A stretch of 44,991 nucleotides of DNA from Chloroflexota bacterium (GTDB taxonomy: Bacteria; Chloroflexota; Anaerolineae; Aggregatilineales; Phototrophicaceae). A program made the position numbers and the translations under genes. Positions within the stretch are counted from its first letter, which is position 1; every line of letters begins with the position of its first letter. Location of the stretch: positions 1-44,991 of the forward strand of contig JAPOXG010000129.1 in NCBI GenBank assembly GCA_026707225.1, given 5' to 3'. The notes beneath the pieces were generated by a model. It was not told the DNA's origin and did no database searches. It saw only the letters and a program-made list of their open reading frames with translations. Below, one piece after another: positions 17,483 to 26,471 of this stretch.

Positions 17483-17500
17483 AAAAAAGGCGACTCGCCT
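17483..17500 (-). terminator. possible terminator for the minus-strand secreted-protein gene
   Basis: On the minus strand AGGCG and CGCCT form a 5-bp stem with a 3-nt loop, followed by six T residues. It lies about 60 bp past the stop of the gene at 17562. The stem is short. Confidence 0.4.
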
Positions 17501-17561
17501 AGCCGCCCCTGCAATAACAGACGTTGCGGCGGATATTGCGCGTCCGCCGCAAAGGCCGCCC

Positions 17562-18548
17562 CTATTGATTCATCTGCTGCATCATCGCCAGCGGAATGAC
17601 GAAGACATCTTCCGGCAGCGCCACATCGACGGGATTATTGAAATCGCTCAAGTCCAGGCGCATGGTCATCGCGAGAGCAAATTCCGCCTCCGCTTCGTCC
17701 ATCGTCGTCATGGCGACTTCCAGCCTCTGCGTGGTGAAATCAGCGAGGCTGATGTATTCCACGACATGCAAGGAAGCATCGCCGACGAAATCCATGGCGG
17801 CCGCGTCCGCGCTCATGGCGTCTGTCAATTCGGCCATGCCGATGCTCTCCATCAACGCGCCGAAATCCAAGTCCGTTTGAAAGACCGCCACCGGCTGCCC
17901 ATTCAATTCGCTGTCGGACAAGCGGATGATCGTCATGGCGCGAGTCACCGCTTCGTAATCCAGGTCATGGGTCTCGCCCTCAGCCTCGCTATCCTTGAGC
18001 CCCGCGCTTTCCACGATATCCGCCAATTCAATGCCCAGCCAGCCCGCCATAGATTCATCTGACTCTTCGCCGAAGGCAGCCATGTTCACCGCCACGACGC
18101 CATCTTTCATCAGCAGGTCGAGCGGCAATTCCATGGATTCATCCGCGCTCGTCGTGGTGAGAATCAGCGACATCTCTCCCGCCAGCCCGCCAATCAACTC
18201 GTTGGCCAGCGCCACGATCGTCGCGGAATCCATGCCGGTCGCGGTTTCAAGAGCGGTTGACGCTTCTATCAGCGCCGGATCCAGCGCCACACGTCCCCCG
18301 CCTTCCATCGTTACGCTGGCGCTTTCCGCTGGGTCCGCCGCTTCGATATCCATGCGCATCGACAGCGACACCGCGAAAGCGTAGACCTCGTCCATCGCCG
18401 CGCTGTTGCTGTTCTTGATTGCGCAATCGGGCGCCGTCATAATCGCGCAATAGTCTATGCCCTGATAATCAGACTGCGCGCTAATGCCCGCACAGACCAT
18501 TAGCAGCAAACTAGCGGCCAACATAAGGTTCAAAAATCGCTTGAACAT
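17562..18548 (-). CDS. secreted protein of unknown function, Ala/Met/acid-rich
   Basis: A 328-residue protein with a clear signal peptide: KRF, a hydrophobic stretch LMLAASLLLMVCAGI, and a likely cleavage after SA-Q at about residue 24. There is no lipobox cysteine at the cleavage site. The mature part has two early cysteines (CAIMTAPDC) that could form a disulfide, many acidic residues and alternating beta-like segments (VAVFQTDLDF, ASLHVVEYI, FALAMTMRLDLSDFN). The overall pattern recalls LppX/LprG-like or DUF6612-like extracellular beta-half-barrel proteins, but I cannot assign a family. The ribosome site AGGAG precedes the ATG. It stands alone and is divergent from the LOG-family gene. Confidence 0.75.
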   Translation of the reverse strand: MFKRFLNLMLAASLLLMVCAGISAQSDYQGIDYCAIMTAPDCAIKNSNSAAMDEVYAFAVSLSMRMDIEAADPAESASVTMEGGGRVALDPALIEASTALETATGMDSATIVALANELIGGLAGEMSLILTTTSADESMELPLDLLMKDGVVAVNMAAFGEESDESMAGWLGIELADIVESAGLKDSEAEGETHDLDYEAVTRAMTIIRLSDSELNGQPVAVFQTDLDFGALMESIGMAELTDAMSADAAAMDFVGDASLHVVEYISLADFTTQRLEVAMTTMDEAEAEFALAMTMRLDLSDFNNPVDVALPEDVFVIPLAMMQQMNQ

Positions 18549-18714
18549 CGCATCTCCTGTTCAATCCATTCCATTCGCATACATACTATACGCCAAATGC
18601 TTGACATTGTTGCCCCCCAAAGCTGGGGGCATCGCGAAGATACGCCGGCCGAACCGCCTGCAATCTAACCGCCGGAGAGGATGGCAAGAACTGATTCGCG
18701 CGGGGAGACATGTC

Positions 18715-18723
18715 TGCTATACT
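18715..18723 (+). promoter_or_regulatory. extended -10 promoter of the LOG-family gene
   Basis: TG-C-TATACT, an extended -10 element, 36 bp upstream of the GTG start at 18760. No convincing -35 is seen at the expected distance. Confidence 0.5.
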
Positions 18724-18759
18724 CGCTGGCAGGATGCGAGGGCTAGCGCTGCGAAAATC

Positions 18760-19293
18760 GTGAAGACGATCACCGTATACGGCAGTTCACAAGTAGACTC
18801 GAATCAGGCCGTCTACCAAGACGCGGTCGAGATTGGTCGAGCGCTTGCGCAGGCTGGCTGGGCGGTGATGAGCGGCGGCTATTTCGGCGTCATGGAAGCG
18901 GTCAGCAAAGGCGCCAAGATGGCCGGCGGTCATGTCATTGGCGTAACCACCGACCAGATTGGTTTGCAATTCAATGTTCAGCCGAACCGCTATCTGGACG
19001 AGACGGTGAATTACGCGGATCTGCGCGACCGGCTGCTGCACATGGTGGAGCATGCCGATGGTTATCTGGCGATGCCAGGCGGGATCGGCACCTTGCACGA
19101 GATTGCGGAAACCTGGGAATTGATGCGCATTGGCGGGGTACCGCGCCGGCCCTTCGTTTGCTATGGATCCATGTGGGCGGAAGTCATCGCTATCATGGAG
19201 GGCAGCCCCTATCTGGGCGACGGCTATCATGGCATGATCACGATAGCGCAAGACGCGCAGCGTGTCCTTCAGGCATTCTCGTCGCCGTCTTAA
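18760..19293 (+). CDS. LOG-family (lysine decarboxylase-like fold) protein
   Basis: About 178 residues from the GTG at 18760, the start that gives the family N-terminus VKTITVYGSSQ; the open frame extends upstream but runs into the divergent gene. A Rossmann-type fold is indicated by the nucleotide-binding GGYFGVMEAVSKGA and the hallmark PGGIGTLHEI, matching the LOG PGGxGTxxE motif. LOG enzymes release free cytokinin-type bases from nucleotide monophosphates by phosphoribohydrolysis; the subgroup here (GGYFG instead of GGGxxG) may act on other nucleotides. Length is typical of the short TIGR00725-like branch. It precedes the solute-binding protein gene by 78 bp on the same strand. Confidence 0.82.
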   Translation: MKTITVYGSSQVDSNQAVYQDAVEIGRALAQAGWAVMSGGYFGVMEAVSKGAKMAGGHVIGVTTDQIGLQFNVQPNRYLDETVNYADLRDRLLHMVEHADGYLAMPGGIGTLHEIAETWELMRIGGVPRRPFVCYGSMWAEVIAIMEGSPYLGDGYHGMITIAQDAQRVLQAFSSPS

Positions 19294-19371
19294 AAGAAGC
19301 CACGCGTCGAGATTCAAGCATCATTTAGAAAATGCGTAGGGGACCAGCAAGATGAAATCGAGGACCGGATA

Positions 19372-20619
19372 GTGCCCAGTAGATGGACGGCGGTCTCAAT
19401 TTTCTTTTGCCTATTTGTCGTGGCCAGCGCGCATGCGCAAGAGGGTTCGCCGGACGCGGATTCAGCGCAAGCGCCATTGCGGGTATGGCTGCCAGCGCCG
19501 TTGATCTCCGATGAATCCGGCGATGCCTTTCAACTGCTGAGCGAGCACACAGCCGCCTTCAGCAGCAGCAACAATATAGCTATTGAATATCGCATCAAGG
19601 ACGTCGGCAAAGTCGGCGGGATCATGTCGACAATCCGCTCGGGCAAGGACGTCGCGCCAGCCGCGCTGCCCGATGTCACCCTGATTCGCCGCCGCGAATT
19701 CACGCCGGCGCAATCGCAGCAGTATCTGCAATCCATGGAGACCTTGTTTTCGTCCTCGTTGATAAACGATCTGGACGGTGGGCTGGAGTTTGGACAGATT
19801 CCGCTTGAAGCCGGCATTGAACTCTATGGTTTGCCCTATCTTTACGATGTGCTTTTGGCGGTGCATTCGCAGCCTTTGCAGGCCGCTGGACACCGCCTGA
19901 CATTTGTGGATGTTCTCGCCAATGAGGCGGCGTTCTTGTTCCCGGCGGCGCGCGCCAATGGACTGAATCAGACCTTCTATCTGCAATATCTTTCCGCCGG
20001 TGGAATGAGGCCCAGCAGCGGCGTGATGAACATCAACGAGGAAGCCCTGGGCATCGTGCTCAAGTTTTACCAAGATCTCGCGCAGCGGGGCCTGGTGGCG
20101 CCAGATGTGCTCACCTATCAATCGCCGAACGCCTACCAATCCGAGTTCGTCAATCGATCCGATCGCTCACAGTTGGCGGTATTTCGCGCCAGCGAGTATT
20201 TCGCGATGACCGAGCAGCAGGGCGCAACGCTGATGGCCGCGCAAGTGCCGACTGCGAGCGGGGGCGGCCAGTCGATTCGCGATGGTTGGCTTTGGGTGCT
20301 GGTCACGCCGGAAATGAGCCGTCAGGCCCTGTCGGCGCGCTATCTGGAGTGGATGATGGAGCCAGAATTCCACGCCGATTTCGCCCGCGCGCTCTATCAT
20401 TTGCCGACGCAGCCGGCGCTCTTGGACGACAGCTTGCCGCCCGGCGCCGACCGCCAATTCTTCGACGACTTGCTGAAAAACGCCACGCTTCCGCTGCCCG
20501 AAAACGAGGGTGGTACAGCGCCTCGCCTCATGCAGGAAGCGCTGATCCATGTCTTGCACGGCGACGCCACCGCTGAGCAGGCGACAAGACAGGTGCTTAG
20601 CCAGCTCGCCGAGCGCTAA
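19372..20619 (+). CDS. extracellular solute-binding protein (family 1-like), without transporter genes
   Basis: A 415-residue protein with an N-terminal signal (hydrophobic VSIFFCLFVVASA, cleavage near HAQ) and no lipobox. The rest matches ABC sugar-type binding proteins: PLRVWLPAPL, YLQSMETLFSSSLINDLDGG, the GLPYLYDVLLAVHS hinge region, YLSAGGM, and C-terminal helices with RYLEWMMEPEFHADFARALYHLPTQPALL. Start GTG at 19372, with AGGA eight bases upstream. No permease or ATPase gene is nearby. It could therefore serve a distant transporter or act as a sensor. It converges on the following gene, the two coding regions overlapping by 4 bp. Confidence 0.8.
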   Translation: MPSRWTAVSIFFCLFVVASAHAQEGSPDADSAQAPLRVWLPAPLISDESGDAFQLLSEHTAAFSSSNNIAIEYRIKDVGKVGGIMSTIRSGKDVAPAALPDVTLIRRREFTPAQSQQYLQSMETLFSSSLINDLDGGLEFGQIPLEAGIELYGLPYLYDVLLAVHSQPLQAAGHRLTFVDVLANEAAFLFPAARANGLNQTFYLQYLSAGGMRPSSGVMNINEEALGIVLKFYQDLAQRGLVAPDVLTYQSPNAYQSEFVNRSDRSQLAVFRASEYFAMTEQQGATLMAAQVPTASGGGQSIRDGWLWVLVTPEMSRQALSARYLEWMMEPEFHADFARALYHLPTQPALLDDSLPPGADRQFFDDLLKNATLPLPENEGGTAPRLMQEALIHVLHGDATAEQATRQVLSQLAER

Positions 20620-21764
20620 GTTGCCAGCGATTTCTGATAAAAGCGATGCGTCTTGTAGATCTGGCCGCCCAGACTGACGCTGATTTTGATGAGCGGGTTG
20701 GTCTCGAGAATCCAGCCTGAATCCAGGTAATCATAGCGCGACGGCAGCAGCGCTTTCATGACCGCGAGCAGCATCGCCAACTCGACGCCTTTGTTGCGAT
20801 ACGCTTGCTTGACGCCCATCAGCGGCATGCGCACGCCGCGGATCGACCGGCGAATCTTCCAGTGCCAGGCGACCTGGGCCATGGTCAATATTTCCGGGAC
20901 GCCAGGTCGGGGATAGGCGCGCCGAAGCGCTTCGTTGAAGTTGGGGATCGTCAGCGCAAAGCCGACCGGCTCGCCAGCGATCTCGGCGAAGAAGGCCAAA
21001 TCCGCCTCGACCAGCATGCCAAGTTCACGAATCAGCGCCTCCAATTCTTCATCGTTCATGGGGATGAAGCCCCAATTCTTCTCCCAGGCGGCATTGTAGA
21101 TTTCGCGAAAGCGCTCGAACTCAGCTTTCTTGTCTCTCGCGCTCATGTTGCGCACGATGATGCCGCTGCGCTCTGAGGCGCGCTTGACGAGCCGTTCCAG
21201 CCGCTCCAGCGAATTCGTCGACTCGATGGTCTCGCGATCCTGGTAGATGCAGTGTACGTCCATCACTTTTTCGAAGCCAGCCTGCTCTATCAAAGCCGCA
21301 TAATACGGCGGATTGTAGGGCATCATGATCACCGGCTGGCTGAAGTTGTCGACCAGCAAACCGCATTCTTCATTGGTCGTGAAGTTGGCGGGACCGCGAA
21401 TAGCGTCAGCGCCGCGCAAATGGACCCACTCGGCCGCCGCTTCCAGCAAGCCCTGGGCGACGGCCGCATCATCGATCGTCTCAAACAAGCCGAAGAAGCC
21501 AATGTTCTCGCCGTGATAGCGGTTGTGCTCATGATTGATGAAGGCGGCGATTGTGCCGACTATCTTCCCCATCCGCCAGGCGGCGAAGTACTCGCCCTCC
21601 ATATACTTCCAGGCTGGATGTTTGCTTTTGTCCAGCAGTTGACGGCGAATCGAAAGCAGCGGGGGCGCCCAGTTGGCGTCATCGGCGTAGTGCCGCCAGG
21701 GGAAAGAGAAAAAGTCTTCAAATTCTCGGCGGTTGGCCAGGGTCCTGATTTCCAGGGCGCTCAC
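20616..21764 (-). CDS. GNAT-like acetyltransferase, duplicated-fold type, unknown substrate
   Basis: A 382-residue cytoplasmic protein whose two halves both look like GNAT folds. The N-terminal half carries EFEDFFSFPWRHYADDANWAPPL and FAAWRMGKIVGTIAAFINHEHN. The C-terminal half carries FFAEIAGEPVGFALTIPNFNEAL, then LMGVKQAYRNKGVELAMLLAVM, where QAYRNKG is the acetyl-CoA pyrophosphate loop. I know this family as common uncharacterised GNAT-related proteins; no substrate is established. The GTG at 21764 sits almost directly on AGGAG, so a CTG three codons later would have better spacing; the true start is uncertain by a few residues. Confidence 0.75.
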   Translation of the reverse strand: MSALEIRTLANRREFEDFFSFPWRHYADDANWAPPLLSIRRQLLDKSKHPAWKYMEGEYFAAWRMGKIVGTIAAFINHEHNRYHGENIGFFGLFETIDDAAVAQGLLEAAAEWVHLRGADAIRGPANFTTNEECGLLVDNFSQPVIMMPYNPPYYAALIEQAGFEKVMDVHCIYQDRETIESTNSLERLERLVKRASERSGIIVRNMSARDKKAEFERFREIYNAAWEKNWGFIPMNDEELEALIRELGMLVEADLAFFAEIAGEPVGFALTIPNFNEALRRAYPRPGVPEILTMAQVAWHWKIRRSIRGVRMPLMGVKQAYRNKGVELAMLLAVMKALLPSRYDYLDSGWILETNPLIKISVSLGGQIYKTHRFYQKSLAT

Positions 21765-21820
21765 TCCTAATCGCTTTATTTTGCGCGCAGTCGGCAGCGC
21801 CTCATCGCGGCAAGATTATC

Positions 21821-21849
21821 TTGACAGCCGGTTTTCACACTGATAGTAT
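21821..21849 (+). promoter_or_regulatory. promoter of tRNA-Asn
   Basis: TTGACA (21821-21826), a 17-bp spacer and TAGTAT (21844-21849), 13 bp upstream of the tRNA 5' end. Confidence 0.7.
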
Positions 21850-21862
21850 AGCAAGATATTAT

Positions 21863-21935
21863 TCCGTAGTAGCTCAATTGGCAGAGCGGGCGGCTGTTAA
21901 CCGCTAGGTTCTTGGTTCAAGTCCAAGCTACGGAG
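21863..21935 (+). tRNA. tRNA-Asn(GTT)
   Basis: A 73-nt tRNA. The acceptor TCCGTAG (21863-21869) pairs with CTACGGA (21928-21934), and the discriminator is G21935. The anticodon loop CTGTTAA holds GTT at 21896-21898. The D-arm (AGCTCAATTGGCAGAGC) and T-arm (TTGGTTCAAGTCCAA) are canonical. CCA is not encoded. Confidence 0.96.
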
Positions 21936-22025
21936 CTAAATCAGACACTCCCGAAAACCACTCGTTATGGATAACTTGGAATGAAATATGCGGATTCGAA
22001 ATGAGTCCGGGAGAATGTTTGCATT

Positions 22026-23003
22026 ATGACATCCGTGGCGAAGCCGTCTCAAGGGATGTTGGAGCGTGCCCAGGGTTGTTTGCTCGGTCAGCTTGCCGGC
22101 GACGCGCTTGGAAGTCTGGTGGAGTTTCAGACACCTGAAGACATTCTGCGGGAGTATCCTGGCGGAGTCCGGGAACTCGCCGACGGCGGAACATGGGACA
22201 CTATCGCGGGCCAACCGACCGACGATTCTGAGATGGCATTGATATTGGCGCGCATGCTCGCGGACACAGGATGCTATGATCGCGATGAAGCAGGGCGGGC
22301 CTACGTCTTCTGGTTGGAATCCGGTCCTTTTGATTGCGGATATACTGTCGCCGGCGGACTGCGTGGACATCATAATCCAGATAGCCAGGCAAACGGCGCG
22401 ATGATGCGGATCAGTCCCCTCGGCATTTTCGGCGCCAACTTTGAATTAGACCAGGTGGCCAAGTGGGCGCGCCAGGATTCCGCGATCACACACGTGCATC
22501 CGGTCTGCCAGCAAGCCAATGCCCTTTACGCTATGGCGATTGTTCTTGCAGTGCGCGACGGCTGTGACGGCCGCAGTCTCTATGACCAGATTGTCGCGTG
22601 GGCGGGTGAAATGGAAATAGAACCAAGCTTGATGGAGGCAATCTCTGGCGCGGCTGATTCGCCGCCCGCTGACTATACCAAATACCAGGGATTGGTTCAG
22701 ATAGCGTTTCGTAACGCGCTCTACCAACTTGTTTATGCTACCGACCTGGAAGAAGGCGTCATCGACACAGTTATGCGCGGCGGCGACACCGACACAAACG
22801 CGGCTATTGCCGGGGCGCTTCTGGGCGCTGTTTGGGGTCGATCGGCAATACCCGCGCAATGGGTTGAAACGCTGCTCAACTGCCGGCCGGAAGCTGGCCG
22901 ATCAAACGTGCGTCATCCGCGCCCGGAGTGCTTTTGGCCCGTGGACGCGTTGGAGTTGGCTGGTAGGCTGATCAACTGGGAGTCTTCCTCCACTACCGAC
23001 TGA
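22026..23003 (+). CDS. ADP-ribosylglycohydrolase-family protein
   Basis: A 325-residue DraG/ARH-type hydrolase that would remove ADP-ribose from a protein, nucleic acid or small molecule. The dinuclear metal site is complete: GDALGS (25-30), PTDDSE (64-69, with Asp66 and Asp67) and GGDTDTN (252-258, Asp254 and Asp256). NGAMMRISPLGIF at 123-135 is also characteristic. The ATG follows GGGAG at a long spacing of 12 bases. The gene starts 90 bp downstream of tRNA-Asn and has no ADP-ribosyltransferase partner nearby, so the target is unknown. Its wording is slightly less GC-rich than its neighbours. Confidence 0.88.
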   Translation: MTSVAKPSQGMLERAQGCLLGQLAGDALGSLVEFQTPEDILREYPGGVRELADGGTWDTIAGQPTDDSEMALILARMLADTGCYDRDEAGRAYVFWLESGPFDCGYTVAGGLRGHHNPDSQANGAMMRISPLGIFGANFELDQVAKWARQDSAITHVHPVCQQANALYAMAIVLAVRDGCDGRSLYDQIVAWAGEMEIEPSLMEAISGAADSPPADYTKYQGLVQIAFRNALYQLVYATDLEEGVIDTVMRGGDTDTNAAIAGALLGAVWGRSAIPAQWVETLLNCRPEAGRSNVRHPRPECFWPVDALELAGRLINWESSSTTD

Positions 23004-23022
23004 GCGGCAAAACAGCGCGTTC

Positions 23023-23796
23023 TCATGTCCCGCGATTCAACTCGTAAATCAGCCGCAGGCCATCCAGCGTGAGTTCGGGCGCGAAGTCGTCAATCAAGTC
23101 GATATGGGCATTGAACAGCGGCGCCAAACCTCCGGTTGTGACGACTCGCGTTTCTGGCGCATCCAGCTGCGACAGAATGCGTTTCAGCAGCGACTCGATC
23201 ATACCGACATAACCCCAGAAGATGCCCGATTGCATGGCTTGCGCCGTGTTGCGCCCGATCGGCTGCGGTGGCGGCAGCAGGTCAACTTTGTGCAGCTGGG
23301 CGGCGCGGCTGACCAAGGCATCGTGCGCCAGACGAATGCCGGGCGCGATGACGCCGCCGATGTAGGCATTGTTCGCCGACAAAACATCGAAGTTGGTCGA
23401 GGTGCCAAAGTCGATGCAGACGGCGGGGGCGCCGAATAGCCGCGACAAAGCGACTGAATTGCAGAGTCGATCGGCGCCGGCCTGCTCCGGCATCTCAATC
23501 GCGATCGCAATGCCCAATTCCGTTTCGCTGCTGACAGTGAGCGGCTCCAGGCGCAAATAGCGGCGCGCCAATTCCTGAAATGTCGGCGTCAGAGAAGGCA
23601 CGACGCTGCTCATGCACATTGCGGCGATTTCATCAGGTCTGACCGCGGCCGTATCCAGAAAGTTGCGAATCAGTATGGCGTATTCGTCCATCATCTTGTC
23701 GGCGACGGCGCGCGCGCGCCAGGAAAGCCGCCAGCGGGCACCATCCCACAAGCCCAGGTGGATATTTGTATTGCCGATGTCTAGAGCCAGCAGCAT
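23023..23796 (-). CDS. coaX: type III pantothenate kinase
   Basis: A 257-residue ASKHA-fold kinase catalysing the first step of coenzyme A synthesis. I set the start at 23796, where AAGGAG lies six bases upstream; longer in-frame versions lack support. The phosphate loop DIGNTN is at residues 6-11, followed by the pantothenate site GADRLCN, and FGTSTNFDVL, which corresponds to the usual GTATTFD motif. GGVIAPG and TGGLAP complete the family pattern. Type III enzymes need a monovalent cation and are not feedback-inhibited by CoA. The gene is divergent from a GNAT gene. Confidence 0.93.
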   Translation of the reverse strand: MLLALDIGNTNIHLGLWDGARWRLSWRARAVADKMMDEYAILIRNFLDTAAVRPDEIAAMCMSSVVPSLTPTFQELARRYLRLEPLTVSSETELGIAIAIEMPEQAGADRLCNSVALSRLFGAPAVCIDFGTSTNFDVLSANNAYIGGVIAPGIRLAHDALVSRAAQLHKVDLLPPPQPIGRNTAQAMQSGIFWGYVGMIESLLKRILSQLDAPETRVVTTGGLAPLFNAHIDLIDDFAPELTLDGLRLIYELNRGT

Positions 23797-23902
23797 GCCA
23801 GTCTCCTTGATATTGCGCATCAGCGCCTCGAGGCAAGCCGACTGCCTATGAGGCCCCCAGAGGTTGCGGCGGCAGCGACCCATGCTTATTGGCGCGCTGC
23901 GC

Positions 23903-23913
23903 TATACTATACT
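23903..23913 (+). promoter_or_regulatory. possible -10 elements upstream of the GNAT gene
   Basis: Two overlapping TATACT hexamers (23903-23908 and 23908-23913) about 50 bp before the GNAT start. No convincing -35 is visible. Confidence 0.35.
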
Positions 23914-23959
23914 AAATTCGGCAGCGAGCGGATGCAAGAAGGGCGCAAGAGAATCACCC

Positions 23960-24895
23960 ATGATTGTACGCCAGGCGACACTCGATGACACGCGGCAAAT
24001 TGTGGCGCTATTCAGCGGGCGCGTACCCGTTTGGCAGCGGCTGGGCGAGCAGAGCCAAGTGGAAGATTTGCCTTATGATGCGCTGACGATTTACGAGCGC
24101 TGGCTGCATGGCGGCGCCTGGATGTCTTTGGAGACCGGCTCAATCTGGCTCAGCCACTTGCTCAGCGGCAGCGGCTTGGCTTTTGTAATGGTCGATGGCG
24201 GTCAGATACTCGCTTATGCCGAAGCCTTTCTCAATCGCGAATTGACGCCGATGGGATCGCATCTGCATTTGGCTGAGATTTTGGTGGACGAGCGCTGTTC
24301 CGATGAAGACCATCATACGCTGGCGGATACGATTCTGAGCAAGGCTCGGGGACCGGGGCGGCTTTCAGTCGCGCATCCGGATTACGACAAAGATTTGGCG
24401 ACCTATTTTCGCAGGTACTTCGGCGCCAGTGAAGCCTTTCGTCTGACGCGCTACTCCATCAATGCGCAAATTGGCCAAAGCTTTTACAAGAGCCAGGAAT
24501 ACGCCAAGACCGACTCAAGCCAAATCGACGACTGGGCGCTGGCGGTCGGGCGCTGGACCAGCCCGCGCGCCCTCTGGGAGAGCGAGTGGATCGAACACTG
24601 GCGCAGCATTCCGCAGATTATCAAGCGCGGCAAACACCGTCATTACATCAACGCGTCGGGGCATGAAGCGCTTGTCTGCTTTCATCAGCAGCTGTACAAC
24701 GAGCGCAGCGCCGATGTGTATTGTTGGTCGCCCCGGCACTTGAGCACGCAGCTGCTAGTGGCGATCCGCGATATGGGGCACCGGCTGGGATTCCGCACCC
24801 TCACGCTGGCATTGCCGGAAGCCTCGGCCGAGTTGCTGCCGGCCGAGCACAGTCGAGATCCAAATCAGCAGGTGATCGCCACCGTCAGCGTTTAG
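23960..24895 (+). CDS. GNAT-family N-acetyltransferase-like protein
   Basis: About 311 residues from the ATG at 23960, which gives the usual GNAT opening MIVRQATLDDTRQIVALF. The acetyl-CoA-binding region is less canonical: LHLAEILVDERCSDEDHHTLADTIL takes the place of the usual VxPxxRGxG loop. The C-terminal half (residues 180-300) looks like a second, degenerate GNAT-like unit (HEALVCFHQQLYNERSADVYCW, then LLVAIRDMGHRLGFRTLTLALPE). The substrate is unknown. It stands alone between coaX (divergent) and the M20 amidohydrolase. Confidence 0.65.
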   Translation: MIVRQATLDDTRQIVALFSGRVPVWQRLGEQSQVEDLPYDALTIYERWLHGGAWMSLETGSIWLSHLLSGSGLAFVMVDGGQILAYAEAFLNRELTPMGSHLHLAEILVDERCSDEDHHTLADTILSKARGPGRLSVAHPDYDKDLATYFRRYFGASEAFRLTRYSINAQIGQSFYKSQEYAKTDSSQIDDWALAVGRWTSPRALWESEWIEHWRSIPQIIKRGKHRHYINASGHEALVCFHQQLYNERSADVYCWSPRHLSTQLLVAIRDMGHRLGFRTLTLALPEASAELLPAEHSRDPNQQVIATVSV

Positions 24896-25043
24896 CCAGT
24901 CACCGGCGCCGGACGCTGACAGCGAACCGCCGCGTTCATTCTCTACAGCATTTGCCGCATAGGGCTTCACGAGCGATCATAGCCTTTTGGCCTCCAGCCG
25001 GGGTATCATCCGGGATGAGAATCATGCCAGCGTGGGAGGCGTT

Positions 25044-26465
25044 ATGCAAACGAAGCAAGACATCGCCGATTGGCTCGACGAGCATGAGCGCCGCTTCACG
25101 AGGATGTCGGACGAAATCTGGGACAATCCGGAGCTGCAATTCCTGGAGTTTAAGGCGTCGAAGCTGCAGGCGGACTTTCTGGCGGCGCAAGGGTTTCGCG
25201 TCACCTGGGACATAGGTGAGCTGAGCACCGCCTTCGCCGCCGAGTGGGGCTCGGAAAAGCCAGTGATCGCCTTCGCCGGCGAATACGATGCCCTGCCCGG
25301 CTTGTCGCAGAAAGATCAGAACCAGCCCGACCCCATTTCCGCCGGAGCGCCGGGGCATGGCTGCGGGCATAATCTCTTGGGCGCCGGTTGCCTGGCGGCG
25401 GCGGTGGCCCTCAAGGAATGGCTGCAAAGTTCGGGACAGGCTGGCACGATCCGCTATTACGGCTGCCCGGCGGAAGAAGGCGGCAGCGGCAAAGTCTTCA
25501 TGGGGCGGGCCGGCGCCTTTGATGATCTGGACGCGACTTTCAACTGGCATCCCTGGTATATCAACTCGGCGATGAAGGGCAGCCTGCTCAGCGTCAATCG
25601 CTACTATTTCCGCTTCTACGGCAAAACCGCCCACGCCGCCGCCGATCCCCATTCGGGACGCTCGGCGCTGGATGCGCTGGAGCTGATGAATATCGGGGTC
25701 AATTATCTGCGCGAACACGTCACCGACGATGTGCGCTTGCACTACGCCATTTTGAGCGGCGGCTTGGCGCCGAACGTGGTGCCGGATTACGCCGAAAGTT
25801 ATTACTACGTCCGCGCCATCGAGCCGGACACGCTGGAAGACGTCAGCCAGCGAGTGATCCGCATCGCGAAAGGCGCGGCGATGATGACCGATACACAGGT
25901 CGATGTCGTGTACAAATCCGGCTCGACGCGCGTTTTGTCCAACGAGGTATTGGCCGACCTGCAATACGAGATCATGCGCGAGCTGGGCGGCATCGATTTC
26001 AGCGCGGAAGAGCAGGCCTACGCCGCCGCCATCAACCAACGCTTCGGCGATGCCAATGTCAAGACGCTGGTCAACCGCTACGGAGTCGACCCGCAGACGG
26101 CGGAGCAAGCGCTGATTGGCGATGTCTATCCCAGCCGCGACAAAGATTTTGCCTCACCCGGTTCGTCGGATATGGGTGATATGAGCTGGTACGCGCCTTG
26201 CAGCATGCTGCAAACGGCGACCTGGCCCAGCCGGGCGGCCGCCCATTCCTGGGGCGTCGTCGCGACCGGGCGAACGTCCATCGGGCACAAGGGCATGATG
26301 TACGCGGCCAAAGTGATGGCGCTGGCGGCGGCCGAGCTGATCATATCACCGGAAATCCTGGAGCGGGCGCAGGCTGAGTTTCGCGCCGTAGTTGAAAGAA
26401 ATCCCTACCAATGTCCGATTCCCGACGATGTGCTGGCGCCGAGCCACGACCATCCGTTGAGGTAA
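25044..26465 (+). CDS. M20D-family amidohydrolase (AbgB-like)
   Basis: A 473-residue metallo-amidohydrolase. The ATG at 25044 follows GGGAGG closely; an upstream start at 24987 is less likely. Family motifs are FAGEYDALPGL (78-87), GHGCGHN (104-110, metal ligands) and CPAEEGGSGK with the catalytic Glu pair, then the lid domain (KTAHAAADPHSGRSALDA). The closest functional relatives are AbgB, which cleaves p-aminobenzoyl-glutamate, and other N-acyl amino-acid hydrolases. No AbgA or AbgT partner is seen nearby, so the substrate remains open. It ends 6 bp from the converging DUF218 gene. Confidence 0.88.
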   Translation: MQTKQDIADWLDEHERRFTRMSDEIWDNPELQFLEFKASKLQADFLAAQGFRVTWDIGELSTAFAAEWGSEKPVIAFAGEYDALPGLSQKDQNQPDPISAGAPGHGCGHNLLGAGCLAAAVALKEWLQSSGQAGTIRYYGCPAEEGGSGKVFMGRAGAFDDLDATFNWHPWYINSAMKGSLLSVNRYYFRFYGKTAHAAADPHSGRSALDALELMNIGVNYLREHVTDDVRLHYAILSGGLAPNVVPDYAESYYYVRAIEPDTLEDVSQRVIRIAKGAAMMTDTQVDVVYKSGSTRVLSNEVLADLQYEIMRELGGIDFSAEEQAYAAAINQRFGDANVKTLVNRYGVDPQTAEQALIGDVYPSRDKDFASPGSSDMGDMSWYAPCSMLQTATWPSRAAAHSWGVVATGRTSIGHKGMMYAAKVMALAAAELIISPEILERAQAEFRAVVERNPYQCPIPDDVLAPSHDHPLR

Positions 26466-26471
26466 TTCGTT

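Noticed and set aside
18601..18606. TTGACA as a -35 for the LOG gene
   Set aside because: No -10 at 16-18 bp; the TGCTATACT element nearer the gene is a better promoter.
24936..26108. 390-codon minus-strand frame
   Set aside because: Antisense of the M20 amidohydrolase; no recognisable motif.
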